Assembly: GCF_043194295.1 (NCBI RefSeq)
Contig: NZ_JBAFVK010000011.1
Length of the DNA: 64,000 nucleotides
Source of the DNA: Xanthobacter autotrophicus
Lineage (GTDB): Bacteria; Pseudomonadota; Alphaproteobacteria; Rhizobiales; Xanthobacteraceae
Reading direction: 5' to 3' (one strand)
Under the pieces are notes generated by a model. It ran no database searches and was not told the DNA's origin. It saw nothing but the letters and a program-made list of their open reading frames with translations. The position numbers and the translations under genes are program-made. Within the stretch, counting starts at the first letter, position 1. Each line of letters begins with the position of its first letter. Positions 53,196 through 60,934 of the stretch are shown here, in pieces.

Positions 53196-53597
53196 ATGAT
53201 CGGTCTCGTCCTCGTCACACATGGCCGCCTCGCAGACGAATTCTGCTCCGCCCTGGAGCACGTCATGGGTCCGCAGACCCAGATGGCGACCGTTACCATT
53301 GGTCCCGAGGACGATATGGAGCGGCGGCGGCAGGACATCATCGAAGCCGTGGACCGGGTGCGGACCGGCGATGGCGTGGTGATCCTCACGGACATGTTCG
53401 GTGGCACGCCCTCCAATCTCGCCATCTCGGTGATGAATACGCCGGACGTTGAGGTGGTGGCGGGCATCAACCTGCCCATGCTGGTGAAGCTGGCCAAGGT
53501 GCGCGGCGAGCTGCCGCTGGAGCAGGCCGTCGACGTGGCGCAGGAAGCCGGTAGGAAATACATCAATGTCGCAAGCCGTGTCCTCTCCGGTAAATGA
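53196..53597 (+). CDS. PTS EIIA component, mannose family (regulatory)
   Basis: A 133-residue EIIA-Man domain. It begins MIGLVLVTHGRLADEFCSAL, with the phosphoacceptor H9, and contains VVILTDMFGGTPSNLAISVM. No EIIB, EIIC or EIID gene is nearby, so it is a regulatory phosphocarrier in a PTS that transports no sugar. A GGCGGAGGAAGC site precedes ATG 53196. Its 3' end overlaps the HPr gene by 32 bp. Confidence 0.93.
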   Translation: MIGLVLVTHGRLADEFCSALEHVMGPQTQMATVTIGPEDDMERRRQDIIEAVDRVRTGDGVVILTDMFGGTPSNLAISVMNTPDVEVVAGINLPMLVKLAKVRGELPLEQAVDVAQEAGRKYINVASRVLSGK

Positions 53598-53952
53598 CGC
53601 CTTCGTTCCGCGGGCGGACGCGGGCGACGCACAAGCCCACGAGTGTCCCGAGGCGGCGTGCGGTGGGCCCATCGCACCCGAGGCTCTGGTGCGCGCCCTG
53701 CCGATCGTGAACAAGCGCGGCCTGCATGCCCGCGCCTCCGCCAAGTTCGTGCAGACGGTGGAGCGGTTCGACGCCTACGTGACCGTATGTCGCAACGGCG
53801 AGGCGGTGGGCGGCAATTCCATCATGGGGCTGATGATGCTGGCCGCCGGCCCCGGTACCAGCGTGACCGTGACCGCAACCGGCAACGAGGCCGCTGCGGT
53901 GCTTGAGGCCCTTCATGCCCTGGTGGCCGATCGCTTCGGCGAGGAAGAGTAG
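53566..53952 (+). CDS. ptsH: phosphocarrier protein HPr (with N-terminal extension)
   Basis: Accepts phosphate from enzyme I at His54 (NKRGLHARASAKFVQ) and passes it to EIIA; Ser85 in VGGNSIMGLMMLAAG is the HprK site. The HPr fold covers about residues 40-128. The first 38 residues are an extension with no similarity I know. A start further in would remove the extension, but ATG 53566 has TAGGAAA before it. The long overlap with the EIIA gene implies coupled translation. Confidence 0.93.
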   Translation: MSQAVSSPVNDAFVPRADAGDAQAHECPEAACGGPIAPEALVRALPIVNKRGLHARASAKFVQTVERFDAYVTVCRNGEAVGGNSIMGLMMLAAGPGTSVTVTATGNEAAAVLEALHALVADRFGEEE

Positions 53953-54147
53953 CGCTTTCGCCGGGGCTGCACCGCGCCGCAGGCCGGCTGCGAAACCCAG
54001 GGCCCGCCATTCCGGCGCTCCGCTTGTGGCCGGCGTTTACCTCAATCTCAAGTCGCTCTGGCCGGTGACCGATTGGTTGCCTATTTCTTAATGTCGATCG
54101 CTCGCGCGCTGTGCGCGGGGATCCGGGACGGGTCTTCCCCCCGTATC

Positions 54148-55632
54148 ATGGCCATGTTGGAGCCGACGAGCCATCAGGAGGTGACAACACCGCCGCCCCG
54201 GGGCGCACGGTGGAGCCTCGGGCTGTCCACGAAGCTCCTTGCCTTGACCGTCGCCGTGGTGGCCATGGCCGAAATCGCGGTGCTGGTGCCCACCATCGCC
54301 AATTACCGTATCGCCTGGCTCTCCGACCGGCTGGCGGCGGCCCGCACCGCCGCCCTGGTGCTGGATGCCGCCCCGCAGGAGGGCATTTCGCCCGACCTGA
54401 CCCGCCAGCTGCTGGAGAGCGTTGGCGCCAAGGTGATCGTCGTGAAGCGAGAGGACACCCGCCGCCTCCTTGCCGCCTCCGACATGCCGCCCATGGCCAA
54501 TGTCCACATCGACATGCGCGAGACCACCCTGTGGACCGCGGTGCGCGACGCTTTCGACACGCTCACGGCCGGGGAGGGCAGCATCCTGCGCGTGGTGGGC
54601 GATCCGCCGCACGGCGCAGATTTCATCGAGATCGTCCTCAGCGGCACGCCCCTGCGCGCGGCCCTGCTGCGCTTCGCCGCCACCGTGCTGCTGGTGTCGC
54701 TGGCGGTGGCTGTGGCCGCTGGCGTGCTGGTCTATGTGAGCCTCAACTGGCTGTTCGTGAGGCCCATGCGGCGGCTCACCGAGCGCATCTCGGCGTTCCG
54801 GGAGAATCCGGAGGACGCTTCCCGGATCATCGTGCCCTCGGGCCGCTCCGACGAGATCGGCACCGCCGAGGAGGCGCTCGAGGAGATGCAGCGCGAGCTG
54901 TCCCAGACGCTGCACCAGAAGAGCCATCTGGCGGCGCTCGGCCTCGCCGTCTCAAAGATCAACCACGATCTGCGCAACCTGCTGTCGTCCGCGCAGCTGC
55001 TCTCCGATCGCCTGGCAACGGTGCCGGACCCCACGGTGCAGCGGTTCGCGCCCAAGCTGCTGGCCGCCCTCGACCGCGCCATCACCTATTGCGAGCAGAC
55101 CCTCTCCTATGGCCGCGCCAAGGAGCCGCTGCCCGAGCGGCGCGACGTGGCGCTTGCCCACCTCTTCGACGAGGTGCGCGAGACGTTGGGCCTGCAGGGC
55201 GGCTCGGGAATCGGCTGGGTGGTGGATATCGAGCGTGGGCTGGTTGCCGATGCCGACCCGGACCAACTTTTCCGCGTGATCCTGAACATCGCCCGCAACG
55301 CCGTTCAGGCGCTGGAGGTGCGTGCGCCGGTGGATCCCGAGCGCGACCAGATCCGCATCAAGGCCCGGCGCAAGGGGGCGTTGGTGGAGATCGAGATGGG
55401 CGACACCGGGCCCGGCATTCCCGCGGCGCGGCGCGAGCATCTGTTCGAGGCCTTCGTGTCCTCGGCGCGGCGCGGCGGCACCGGGCTCGGCCTGCCCATC
55501 GCCGACGAACTGGTGCGGGCTCATGGCGGCGAGATCCGCCTTCTGGACACGCAGGTGGGCACCACCTTCCGCATCACCATTCCCGACCAGCCGGAAAGCC
55601 GTCACCATCGACGCGAGCGCATCCGGGCGTGA
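54148..55632 (+). CDS. membrane sensor histidine kinase (orphan)
   Basis: A 494-residue kinase with two membrane helices (about 28-50 and 173-200) around a periplasmic domain, a HAMP region, and a dimerisation helix holding the phosphorylated His in LAVSKINHDLRNLLSSAQLL. The HATPase domain has NIARNAVQAL, GDTGPGIP and GTGLGLPIADELVRAHGG. No response regulator lies beside it. Longer in-frame starts exist at 54091 and 54073; none has a clear ribosome-binding site, and 54148 gives a normal cytoplasmic tail. Confidence 0.85.
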   Translation: MAMLEPTSHQEVTTPPPRGARWSLGLSTKLLALTVAVVAMAEIAVLVPTIANYRIAWLSDRLAAARTAALVLDAAPQEGISPDLTRQLLESVGAKVIVVKREDTRRLLAASDMPPMANVHIDMRETTLWTAVRDAFDTLTAGEGSILRVVGDPPHGADFIEIVLSGTPLRAALLRFAATVLLVSLAVAVAAGVLVYVSLNWLFVRPMRRLTERISAFRENPEDASRIIVPSGRSDEIGTAEEALEEMQRELSQTLHQKSHLAALGLAVSKINHDLRNLLSSAQLLSDRLATVPDPTVQRFAPKLLAALDRAITYCEQTLSYGRAKEPLPERRDVALAHLFDEVRETLGLQGGSGIGWVVDIERGLVADADPDQLFRVILNIARNAVQALEVRAPVDPERDQIRIKARRKGALVEIEMGDTGPGIPAARREHLFEAFVSSARRGGTGLGLPIADELVRAHGGEIRLLDTQVGTTFRITIPDQPESRHHRRERIRA

Positions 55633-55811
55633 GGTTTCGACGTACCGCGCAGTTTTCCACATGGGAGTAGCGCCAAGCGGTTTTTCTCAGTGATCCGGTC
55701 TTGCGTGGTCCGCTGGAAGGGTGTAGCTCACGGGTCCTCGCGGCGCTCCAACGCCGCGACGCCCCGGAAGGGCTTCCCTTCCAGGCCGGTTCCCACCGGT
55801 TTCGGGCACAG

Positions 55812-55888
55812 GCGCCGGTAGCTCAGCTGGATAGAGCACCAGACTACGAATCTGGGGGTCGGGAGTTCGAATCTTCCCCGGCGCGCCA
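55812..55888 (+). tRNA. tRNA-Arg (ACG)
   Basis: Full cloverleaf of 77 nt including encoded CCA. The acceptor pairs GCGCCGG with CCGGCGC, and the discriminator is G. D-arm TAGCTCAGCTGGATAGAGC; anticodon loop CTACGAA with anticodon ACG in the stem CCAGA/TCTGG; T-arm GAGTTCGAATCTT. tRNA-Arg genes are common integration sites, and accessory DNA begins a few hundred bases downstream. Confidence 0.97.
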
Positions 55889-55937
55889 TCTAACAAATTG
55901 AAATAACAATTATTTTCAGACGCTCTGTCTGGATCTG

Positions 55938-55969
55938 CCGGCTGAATTTTCTGAGTTCAGCCGGTTTTT
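55938..55969 (+). terminator. terminator after tRNA-Arg
   Basis: CCGGCTGAA pairs with TTCAGCCGG around a nine-base loop and is followed by TTTTT, 50 bases after the tRNA. A partial echo of its right arm and T-run (CAGCCGGTTTT) follows at once. Confidence 0.85.
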
Positions 55970-56126
55970 CAGCCGGTTTTGGAAGGATGGATACCCCTTC
56001 GCACCCTATAGTGGTTAGGCGGGTGTCCGAGCGACTGGCCAGAGGAACAGAGGTCTGTTTTTTCCTCAAGGGAGATCGCGGTCATAACGCGGCGAGCGCG
56101 CCAACCCCCTTTCCAAGGTTGGGATC

Positions 56127-56154
56127 GAGGGTTCGAATCCCTTCGCCCGATCCA
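56127..56154 (+). other. tRNA 3'-end-like remnant (T-arm and acceptor strand with CCA)
   Basis: GAGGG-TTCGAAT-CCCTT reads as a T-arm and is followed by CGCCCGA-T-CCA, the form of an acceptor strand ending in CCA. Upstream, at about 56018-56047, is a stretch resembling a tRNA-Ser D-arm (TGTCCGAG ... GAGGA), but no anticodon arm can be folded between. It is either a dead tRNA or the attachment-site copy left by an element that used the 3' end of another tRNA gene. Confidence 0.4.
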
Positions 56155-56196
56155 GTTTCTCTCAATAAATCAATGCATTAGGTGTAAGCGTCGTCT

Positions 56197-56269
56197 TCAG
56201 GCCACGTTGCTGAGGACCGGTTGCGCCGGATAGGCCCATGGGATGAGGTCGTCGATGCGGCTGTTGGGG
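56197..56269 (-). mobile_element. IS66-family transposase C-terminal fragment
   Basis: On the minus strand a frame ending at TGA 56197 reads HPNSRIDDLIPWAYPAQPVL before SNVA and stop. The H-P-x-x-R-I-D-x-L-(I/L)-P-W block is the conserved tail of IS66 TnpC transposases. Only about 25 codons remain; upstream, the frame runs straight into a different insertion-sequence end. A dead remnant. Confidence 0.6.
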
Positions 56270-56318
56270 TGTAGCGCGCAAAATCGAATTGCACCGCGCG
56301 CAGGATCAAATTGCACCG
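56270..56318. mobile_element. IS21-like terminal segment with internal repeats
   Basis: Starting TGTAGCGCGC, it contains ATCGAATTGCACCG (56283-56296) and ATCAAATTGCACCG (56305-56318), two near-identical repeats 22 bp apart. IS21-family elements begin with TG and have multiple internal terminal repeats of this kind. No transposase follows: the sequence changes straight into the methyltransferase gene, so only the tip survives. Confidence 0.45.
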
Positions 56319-57031
56319 GCCTCCTCCTGGCTTGAAGCGCCGTTTAACCCCTCCTGCAGCCGCCGGCACGCGATCTCGAAATAGGCCGCATCGACCTCGA
56401 TCCCGACGTAGGGCCTCCCCACCGCCTGGCAAGCCAGCCCGACTGTACCCGAGCCCATGAACGGGTCGAGGATCGCCCCCGCCTCCATGGGCACCAGGAG
56501 GCCCTCCATCACAGCCACCGGCTTGCCGGCGATGTGGTGCTTGTGCCTCGGCACCGGAGCCCGGAACACGCCGGGAGCTGTCGGCCCGGTGAGGGGACGC
56601 GGTCCCTCCGTTCCCCAGACCACATACTCCGCCTGCGCCCGATACCGCCCCTGCTGCGGCCGGCCACGCTCTGTCTTGTCCCACGGCACGATGCCCCGCC
56701 AGACCCAGCCGGCCGCCTGCAGTGCGTCGGTGGTGGTGGGCATCTGGCGCCAATCTGTGAAGACGCACCCGAGGGCGCCTGGAACGACCAGGCCCCGAGC
56801 GCGGGAGAGCCAGAGGGTCAGCCAGGCGAAGTAGGAACGCTGGTCGCGGGTGTCGCCCTGAAACTCCGGATAGATGCCCCTATGCGCCGAGGACTGGTAT
56901 TTCGAGCTGGTCGGCGCCGAGCGGTCCCCCTTGAACGCTCCGCCGCTGGAATAGGGCGGATCGGTCAGGAGCCCGGCAAACCCGCGCTCCTTCAGCAGCG
57001 GGAGCACGTCAGACTGCCCTCTCACGCCCAA
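56306..57031 (-). CDS. solitary DNA methyltransferase (beta-type motif order), probably truncated at both ends
   Basis: Methylates adenine N6 or cytosine N4 in DNA. The 241 residues have motif IV DPPY at about 24-27 (LLTDPPYSSGGAF) and motif I near the end (AGAILDPFMGSGTVGLACQA), the beta-class order, then GRPYVGIEVDAAYFEIACRR. No restriction gene is near, as with phage or cell-cycle methyltransferases. The start (TTG 57031) is doubtful: the usual G-D-x-x-x-x-L-P lead is degraded to GQSDVLPLL and a stop lies ten codons upstream. The stop codon comes from an IS21-like end. Confidence 0.72.
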   Translation of the reverse strand: MGVRGQSDVLPLLKERGFAGLLTDPPYSSGGAFKGDRSAPTSSKYQSSAHRGIYPEFQGDTRDQRSYFAWLTLWLSRARGLVVPGALGCVFTDWRQMPTTTDALQAAGWVWRGIVPWDKTERGRPQQGRYRAQAEYVVWGTEGPRPLTGPTAPGVFRAPVPRHKHHIAGKPVAVMEGLLVPMEAGAILDPFMGSGTVGLACQAVGRPYVGIEVDAAYFEIACRRLQEGLNGASSQEEAGAI

Positions 57032-57389
57032 CCTATGAAGGTGCGCCCGGGACGACGCTTACCATTGAGTTATCGCCCCGGCGGGGCAGATATGGCCTTT
57101 TGGCTTGGAGCTACCACGGGGCTACCACCGATTGTGCCGGCACAGACGCGGCCATAGGCCGCCTCTGTGCTAACCGCATGGGCTCCGCCGCCCGCTGCAT
57201 CCTCCTGCGAAACATCGGCATGATGCGGGTACGAGCGATGTTCACTGCGGTCCAGCGGTGAGCCTCGGAGTTGGTGGGTCCGTCACGATCGAAAGCGCGG
57301 CGCACCCGGAGCCCACAGGGTCGCGGCTCCGGTGGCCACTTGCACCGACGGCCAGTCGTCGCCTTGACGGCAATCTTTCCAATACCTAT
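57032..57389. other. non-coding island segment
   Basis: About 360 bp with no trustworthy gene. On the minus strand near 57045-57085 there is a D-arm-like stretch (GATAACTCAATGGTAAGC), but no T-arm or anticodon stem completes it. The rest has no pattern I can name. The MarR promoter begins at 57364. Confidence 0.35.
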
Positions 57390-57409
57390 TTATCTGCCTA
57401 GGCAGATAA
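57364..57409 (+). promoter_or_regulatory. MarR-gene promoter with 20-bp perfect palindromic operator
   Basis: TTGACG (57364-57369), 17 bp, then TATTTA (57387-57392) form a good sigma70 promoter. TTATCTGCCTAGGCAGATAA, a perfect palindrome at 57390-57409, covers the end of the -10 box and the likely start site. A MarR dimer there would shut off transcription, so the operon is probably self-repressed. Confidence 0.8.
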
Positions 57410-57429
57410 TTTCCAGCGTGAGGCTGTTG

Positions 57430-57972
57430 GTGTCAATCGGCGAAGTCCTTCTCCCTTCGATCTCCGAAGCAACCTACGATGCCGTCCACAATGTCGGCCG
57501 GACGCTGATCGACGCGGCCGCGCAGATGACGCGGGCGGTCGATCGCCGTGCCCAGACTGTGGGGATCACCGGCGCGCAATGGGTGGTGCTGATCCGCATC
57601 GGCGGCGGCATCGGCAGCACGGCGAGCGAGCTTTGCCGGACCCTCGGATACGACAGCGGCGCCATGACCCGGATGCTGGACCGGCTGGTGAAGCTCGGAC
57701 TGGTCCGGCGCGTCCCGTCGCCCGCGGACGGGCGGGTCATGACCGTCGCGCTGACGCCCGCGGGGGAAGCGCTCTATCCGCGCCTCAGGCCCATCGCCAT
57801 CGACGTGCTGAATACGCACCTGCGGGGCTTCAAGCCCGAGGAGATCGAGCAGCTCATGGGCTTCCTGGAGCGCATCATCGCCAACGGGCAGGCGGGCAGC
57901 GACGGGGTGTCCTGCGACACCGGCCCGGCGTTCGGCGGCGCGACCCGATCACGCGCCGGAGGTCAGCAATGA
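57430..57972 (+). CDS. MarR family transcriptional regulator
   Basis: A 180-residue winged-helix repressor: AAQMTRAVDRRAQTVGITGA at the dimer face, then GIGSTASELCRTLGYDSGAM and TRMLDRLVKLGLVRRVPSPA, the recognition helix and wing with the D-x-R-x-x-x-V pattern (ADGRVMTVALTPAGEALYPR). GTG 57430 is chosen because GTGAGG stands just upstream and the leader from the promoter would be about 30 nt. Its stop overlaps the next start (ATGA). It heads a redox cassette that it presumably controls. Confidence 0.88.
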   Translation: MSIGEVLLPSISEATYDAVHNVGRTLIDAAAQMTRAVDRRAQTVGITGAQWVVLIRIGGGIGSTASELCRTLGYDSGAMTRMLDRLVKLGLVRRVPSPADGRVMTVALTPAGEALYPRLRPIAIDVLNTHLRGFKPEEIEQLMGFLERIIANGQAGSDGVSCDTGPAFGGATRSRAGGQQ

Positions 57973-58514
57973 GATGGGTGCTCAAGGCGCTGCGACGTGC
58001 GGTCTGCATTCTTGCGGCCCTGGCTGCCGGCGGGGCTCTCATGGCCAATTCCGCCTTCGCGCAGGCCGGTCCAGCGCCGGGAGGGGCGAGAATGCCCGCC
58101 GAGCACGTCAATATTGTCCATGAGCTGTCGCTGTCGGCGGCACAGAAGCTTCTGGCCAAAGGTCTCGGCGTTGCGGCTGAGCGCAACCTGAAGTTGGCCA
58201 TCTCGGTGGTGGACCGCTCGGGCCATCAGCTTGCCTTCGCTCGGATGGACGGCGCCGCGATCGTGACGGTGGAGGTCGCGATCGGCAAGGCGCGCACGGC
58301 GGCTTTCCTCAAGGCACCGTCGAAACTGTTCGAGGACATGATCAATTCGGGCAAGCCATCCATGGCGACCGTGCCGGGGCTGCTGCCGCTCGAGGGCGGC
58401 ATGCCGGTTCTCCTCGATGGCGAGGTGATCGGCGCGGTCGGCGTCAGCGGTGGAACCGGCGAGACCGATCAGGAGATCGCGACGCTGATCGCCAAATCAT
58501 TTGCCGAATTTTGA
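57969..58514 (+). CDS. exported heme-binding protein, GlcG/HbpS family
   Basis: A 181-residue protein with a signal peptide (about 1-32, cleaved near SAFAQA) and a GlcG/HbpS domain (about 45-180): ELSLSAAQKLLAKGLGVAAE, LAISVVDRSGHQLAFARMDG, and TVPGLLPLEGGMPVLLDGEV with the final IGAVGVSGGTGETDQEIA. HbpS-like proteins bind heme or cobalamin and take part in redox sensing. It is coupled to the MarR gene and followed by a siderophore-interacting flavoprotein, which points to heme or iron handling. Confidence 0.88.
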   Translation: MRWVLKALRRAVCILAALAAGGALMANSAFAQAGPAPGGARMPAEHVNIVHELSLSAAQKLLAKGLGVAAERNLKLAISVVDRSGHQLAFARMDGAAIVTVEVAIGKARTAAFLKAPSKLFEDMINSGKPSMATVPGLLPLEGGMPVLLDGEVIGAVGVSGGTGETDQEIATLIAKSFAEF

Positions 58515-58530
58515 CAGGACGGAGCATGTA

Positions 58531-59379
58531 ATGAACGAAGTCCAGCAAGTGATCCGCAAGAGCAATCGCGACGAAGACGAGCGACAACCCCACCGTGTGC
58601 GGCATGAGCTTCGCTTCCGTCTGCTCGATGTGCGGCAGGTCGAGAAGCTGACGCCGCATATGACGCGGATCACGCTTGGCGGTGACGAGCTCGAGGGCTT
58701 CACCAGCCCCGGCTTCGACGATCATGTGAAGCTGTTCTTTCCCGCCCCCGGCGAGGATGCGCCATCGCGCCCGGAACTTGGCGAGAAGAGTGTCACCTTC
58801 CCGGATGGGCGCGCGCATCCGATCATGCGAGACTTCACGCCGCGCCACTATGATCCGGTCGCGCGCACGCTTCAGATCGACTTCGCGCTCCATGACGGCG
58901 GCCCTGCGAGCGACTGGGCACGGCAGGCAAGACCCGGCCAGATGCTCGGCGTCGGCGGGCCGCGCGGCTCCTTCATCCTGCCGACCGATTTCGACTGGCA
59001 CCTGCTGATCGGCGACGAGACAGCGTTGCCGGCGATCGCTCGGCGGTTGGACGAGCTGCCTGTGGGCGCACGCGCTGTCGTGCTGGTCGAGGTGAAGGGG
59101 GAGGCCGACGAACTGCCCTTCGAGACCAACGCCGTTGCGACGATCCATTGGGTGCATCGCGGCAAGGCGTTGCCGAACGCCACCCCGCTGGTCGAGGCGT
59201 TGAAGACCATCCCTTTCCCGGGCGGCGAATACCACGCCTGGATCGCCGGCGAGTCGGAGACCGTCAAGCAATTGCGTCAGGCCCTGATCGCCGAGCATGG
59301 CGCCAATCCCAAATGGGTCCGGGCCTCGGGCTACTGGCGGCGTGGCGCAACGGCCGTTCACGACAGTCTCGACGAGTAG
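58531..59379 (+). CDS. siderophore-interacting protein (FAD-dependent ferric reductase)
   Basis: A 282-residue cytoplasmic SIP-family flavoprotein that reduces Fe(III) in siderophores to release iron. The FAD motif is R-D-F-T-P-R (IMRDFTPRHYDPVARTLQID), followed by GPRGSFILPTDFDWHLLIGD and ETALPAIARRLDELPVGARA for NAD(P)H binding. The SIP domain ends with YHAWIAGESETVKQLRQALI and GYWRRGAT. ATG 58531 is used; an ATG five bases earlier meets a stop at once. Confidence 0.92.
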   Translation: MNEVQQVIRKSNRDEDERQPHRVRHELRFRLLDVRQVEKLTPHMTRITLGGDELEGFTSPGFDDHVKLFFPAPGEDAPSRPELGEKSVTFPDGRAHPIMRDFTPRHYDPVARTLQIDFALHDGGPASDWARQARPGQMLGVGGPRGSFILPTDFDWHLLIGDETALPAIARRLDELPVGARAVVLVEVKGEADELPFETNAVATIHWVHRGKALPNATPLVEALKTIPFPGGEYHAWIAGESETVKQLRQALIAEHGANPKWVRASGYWRRGATAVHDSLDE

Positions 59380-59388
59380 GCGAAGCCT

Positions 59389-59616
59389 GTGAGTCATCTG
59401 CTCTCGGAAATTCTCCTCGGTCCGCTCCGGCTCGAAAACCGCATCGTCATTGCGCCCATGTGCCGGTTCTCGGCCACCAACGGACAGGCCGGCGACTGGC
59501 ACCTCATGCATCTCGGCAAGGCGCCCTGGCAATATCGCGACTGCGCTCCCGCGACGACGAGAGGGTTGTTCGCATTCGCCGCGGAGCCGACGACAACGGA
59601 AAGGACGGCAGGGTGA
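59389..59616 (+). pseudogene. Old Yellow Enzyme (NADH:flavin oxidoreductase) gene remnant
   Basis: The first 42 residues (SHLLSEILLGPLRLENRIVI, APMCRFSATNGQAGDWHLMH, LGK) are the N-terminus of a YqjM-type Old Yellow Enzyme, normally about 360 residues. After that the frame has no resemblance to the family and stops at 59616. An internal deletion has evidently removed most of the gene. The remnant still starts 10 bp after the SIP gene and overlaps the SDR start (GTGA), so the operon layout survived. Confidence 0.75.
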
Positions 59617-60338
59617 GCCTCAAGGACAAGACAGTCGTCGTCATCGGCGGGACGTCCGGCTTCGGCAAGGCGACGTCCCTCAAGGCAGTCGGGCTGGGCG
59701 CCCGCCTGGTCATCACCGGCCGGGATGCGGCAAAGCTGCAGCGTGTCGTCGCGGAGTTCGCATCGGCCGGGCACGAGGCTGCCGGGCATGTGGTCGATGC
59801 GGCTGAAGTCGCGTCGGTCGCAGCCTTCTTCGAGAAGGTCGAGCCTTTCCACCATCTGGTCTCGATGGCTGGCGGCTTCATGGGCGGCGGCTTTCTCGAT
59901 GCCGACTATGAGACAATCCGGCGCGCCGTCGACGAAAAGCTCTTTGCCAATCTTCAGATCGCACGCCATGCGGCGAAGAAGATTGCGGACGGCGGCAGTA
60001 TGACCTTCACCGCCGGCTCCGGCGGCCGCCCGCACAATGCCTCCGGCGCGATCATCGGCAACGACGCCATCCGCACTCTGGTTCAGGGCCTTGCGGTCGA
60101 GCTCGCCCCGAAGGCCCGTGTGAACGCTGTGGCGCCGACATGGACGCCGACGCCGCTCTGGCGAGGCATGCCGGCCGCCGACGTGCTGGCCACGCAGAAG
60201 CGCTTCTCGCAGACCATCCCGCTCGGCCGCACGGCCGAGATCGAGGAGGTCGCCTCGGCCTACATCTTCCTCATGCAGTGCGGCTTCATCACCGGCCAGA
60301 CCATCGTGGTCGATGGCGGGCTGACGCTGGTGAGCTGA
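59613..60338 (+). CDS. SDR family protein lacking the catalytic Tyr-x3-Lys
   Basis: A 241-residue short-chain dehydrogenase fold with VVVIGGTSGFGKATSLKAVG for the dinucleotide, and LVSMAGGFMGGGF in the place of N-A-G-G. The C-terminal GFITGQTIVVDGG is normal. At the active site, where YxxxK is expected before the LAVEL helix, it reads ASGAIIGNDAIRTLVQGL: Tyr is replaced by Ala and Lys by Asn. The fold is intact, so it may bind NAD(P) without standard catalysis or use another acid. GTG 59613. Confidence 0.87.
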   Translation: MSLKDKTVVVIGGTSGFGKATSLKAVGLGARLVITGRDAAKLQRVVAEFASAGHEAAGHVVDAAEVASVAAFFEKVEPFHHLVSMAGGFMGGGFLDADYETIRRAVDEKLFANLQIARHAAKKIADGGSMTFTAGSGGRPHNASGAIIGNDAIRTLVQGLAVELAPKARVNAVAPTWTPTPLWRGMPAADVLATQKRFSQTIPLGRTAEIEEVASAYIFLMQCGFITGQTIVVDGGLTLVS

Positions 60339-60376
60339 GCCGGCCAGGATCAACCCAACCCGAAAAGGAACTCATC

Positions 60377-60934
60377 ATGTCCGTCCATGTCGCCGTCATC
60401 GTAGGCAGCCTTCGGAAAGGCGCATTCAGCCGTTCGATCGCACTCGCGCTGAAGGAGATCGCCGCCCCGCGCCTCGACCTTGGCATTGTCGAGATCGGCG
60501 ATCTGCCGCTCTACAATCCCGACCTCGATGGCGAGACGCCGCCCGCGCCTTGGGCGCGGTTCCGCGGCGAAGTCGCTGCGTCCGACGCCGTGCTCTTTGT
60601 GACGCCGGAATACAACCGCTCGATCCCCGGCGGCCTGAAGAACGCGCTCGACGTCGGCTCGCGGCCCTATGGAAAGAGCGTCTGGAGTGGCAAGCCCGCA
60701 GCCATCGTCAGCGTCTCGCCGGGCCTGCTCGGCGCCTTCGGCGCCAATCACCACCTGCGCCAGCCGCTGGTCTTCCTCGACATGCCGATATTGCAGCAGC
60801 CGGAAGCCTACATCTCCAAGGTCGGCGATCTCCTCGACGCCGACGGCAGGCTGACCAGCGACGCCACGAAGGATTTCCTCAAGACCTTCGCCGACAAATT
60901 TGCGGACTGGATCGCGCTGACCGTAGGGAAGTGA
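60377..60934 (+). CDS. NADPH-dependent FMN reductase (flavodoxin-like quinone/chromate reductase type)
   Basis: A 185-residue cytoplasmic flavoprotein. VIVGSLRKGAFSRSIALAL gives the phosphate-binding loop, and LFVTPEYNRSIPGGLKNALD is the FMN-binding block of the YieF/ChrR/azoreductase-like family. These enzymes reduce quinones, chromate or free flavin and limit redox cycling. It has an AAAAGGAAC site before ATG 60377 and closes the MarR cassette; a long hairpin follows. Confidence 0.92.
   Translation: MSVHVAVIVGSLRKGAFSRSIALALKEIAAPRLDLGIVEIGDLPLYNPDLDGETPPAPWARFRGEVAASDAVLFVTPEYNRSIPGGLKNALDVGSRPYGKSVWSGKPAAIVSVSPGLLGAFGANHHLRQPLVFLDMPILQQPEAYISKVGDLLDADGRLTSDATKDFLKTFADKFADWIALTVGK

Noticed and set aside
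57045..57090. tRNA on the minus strand beside the methyltransferase gene
   Set aside because: A D-arm-like GATAACTCAATGGTAAGC is visible, but no anticodon stem, T-arm or acceptor pairing can be formed with the flanks.
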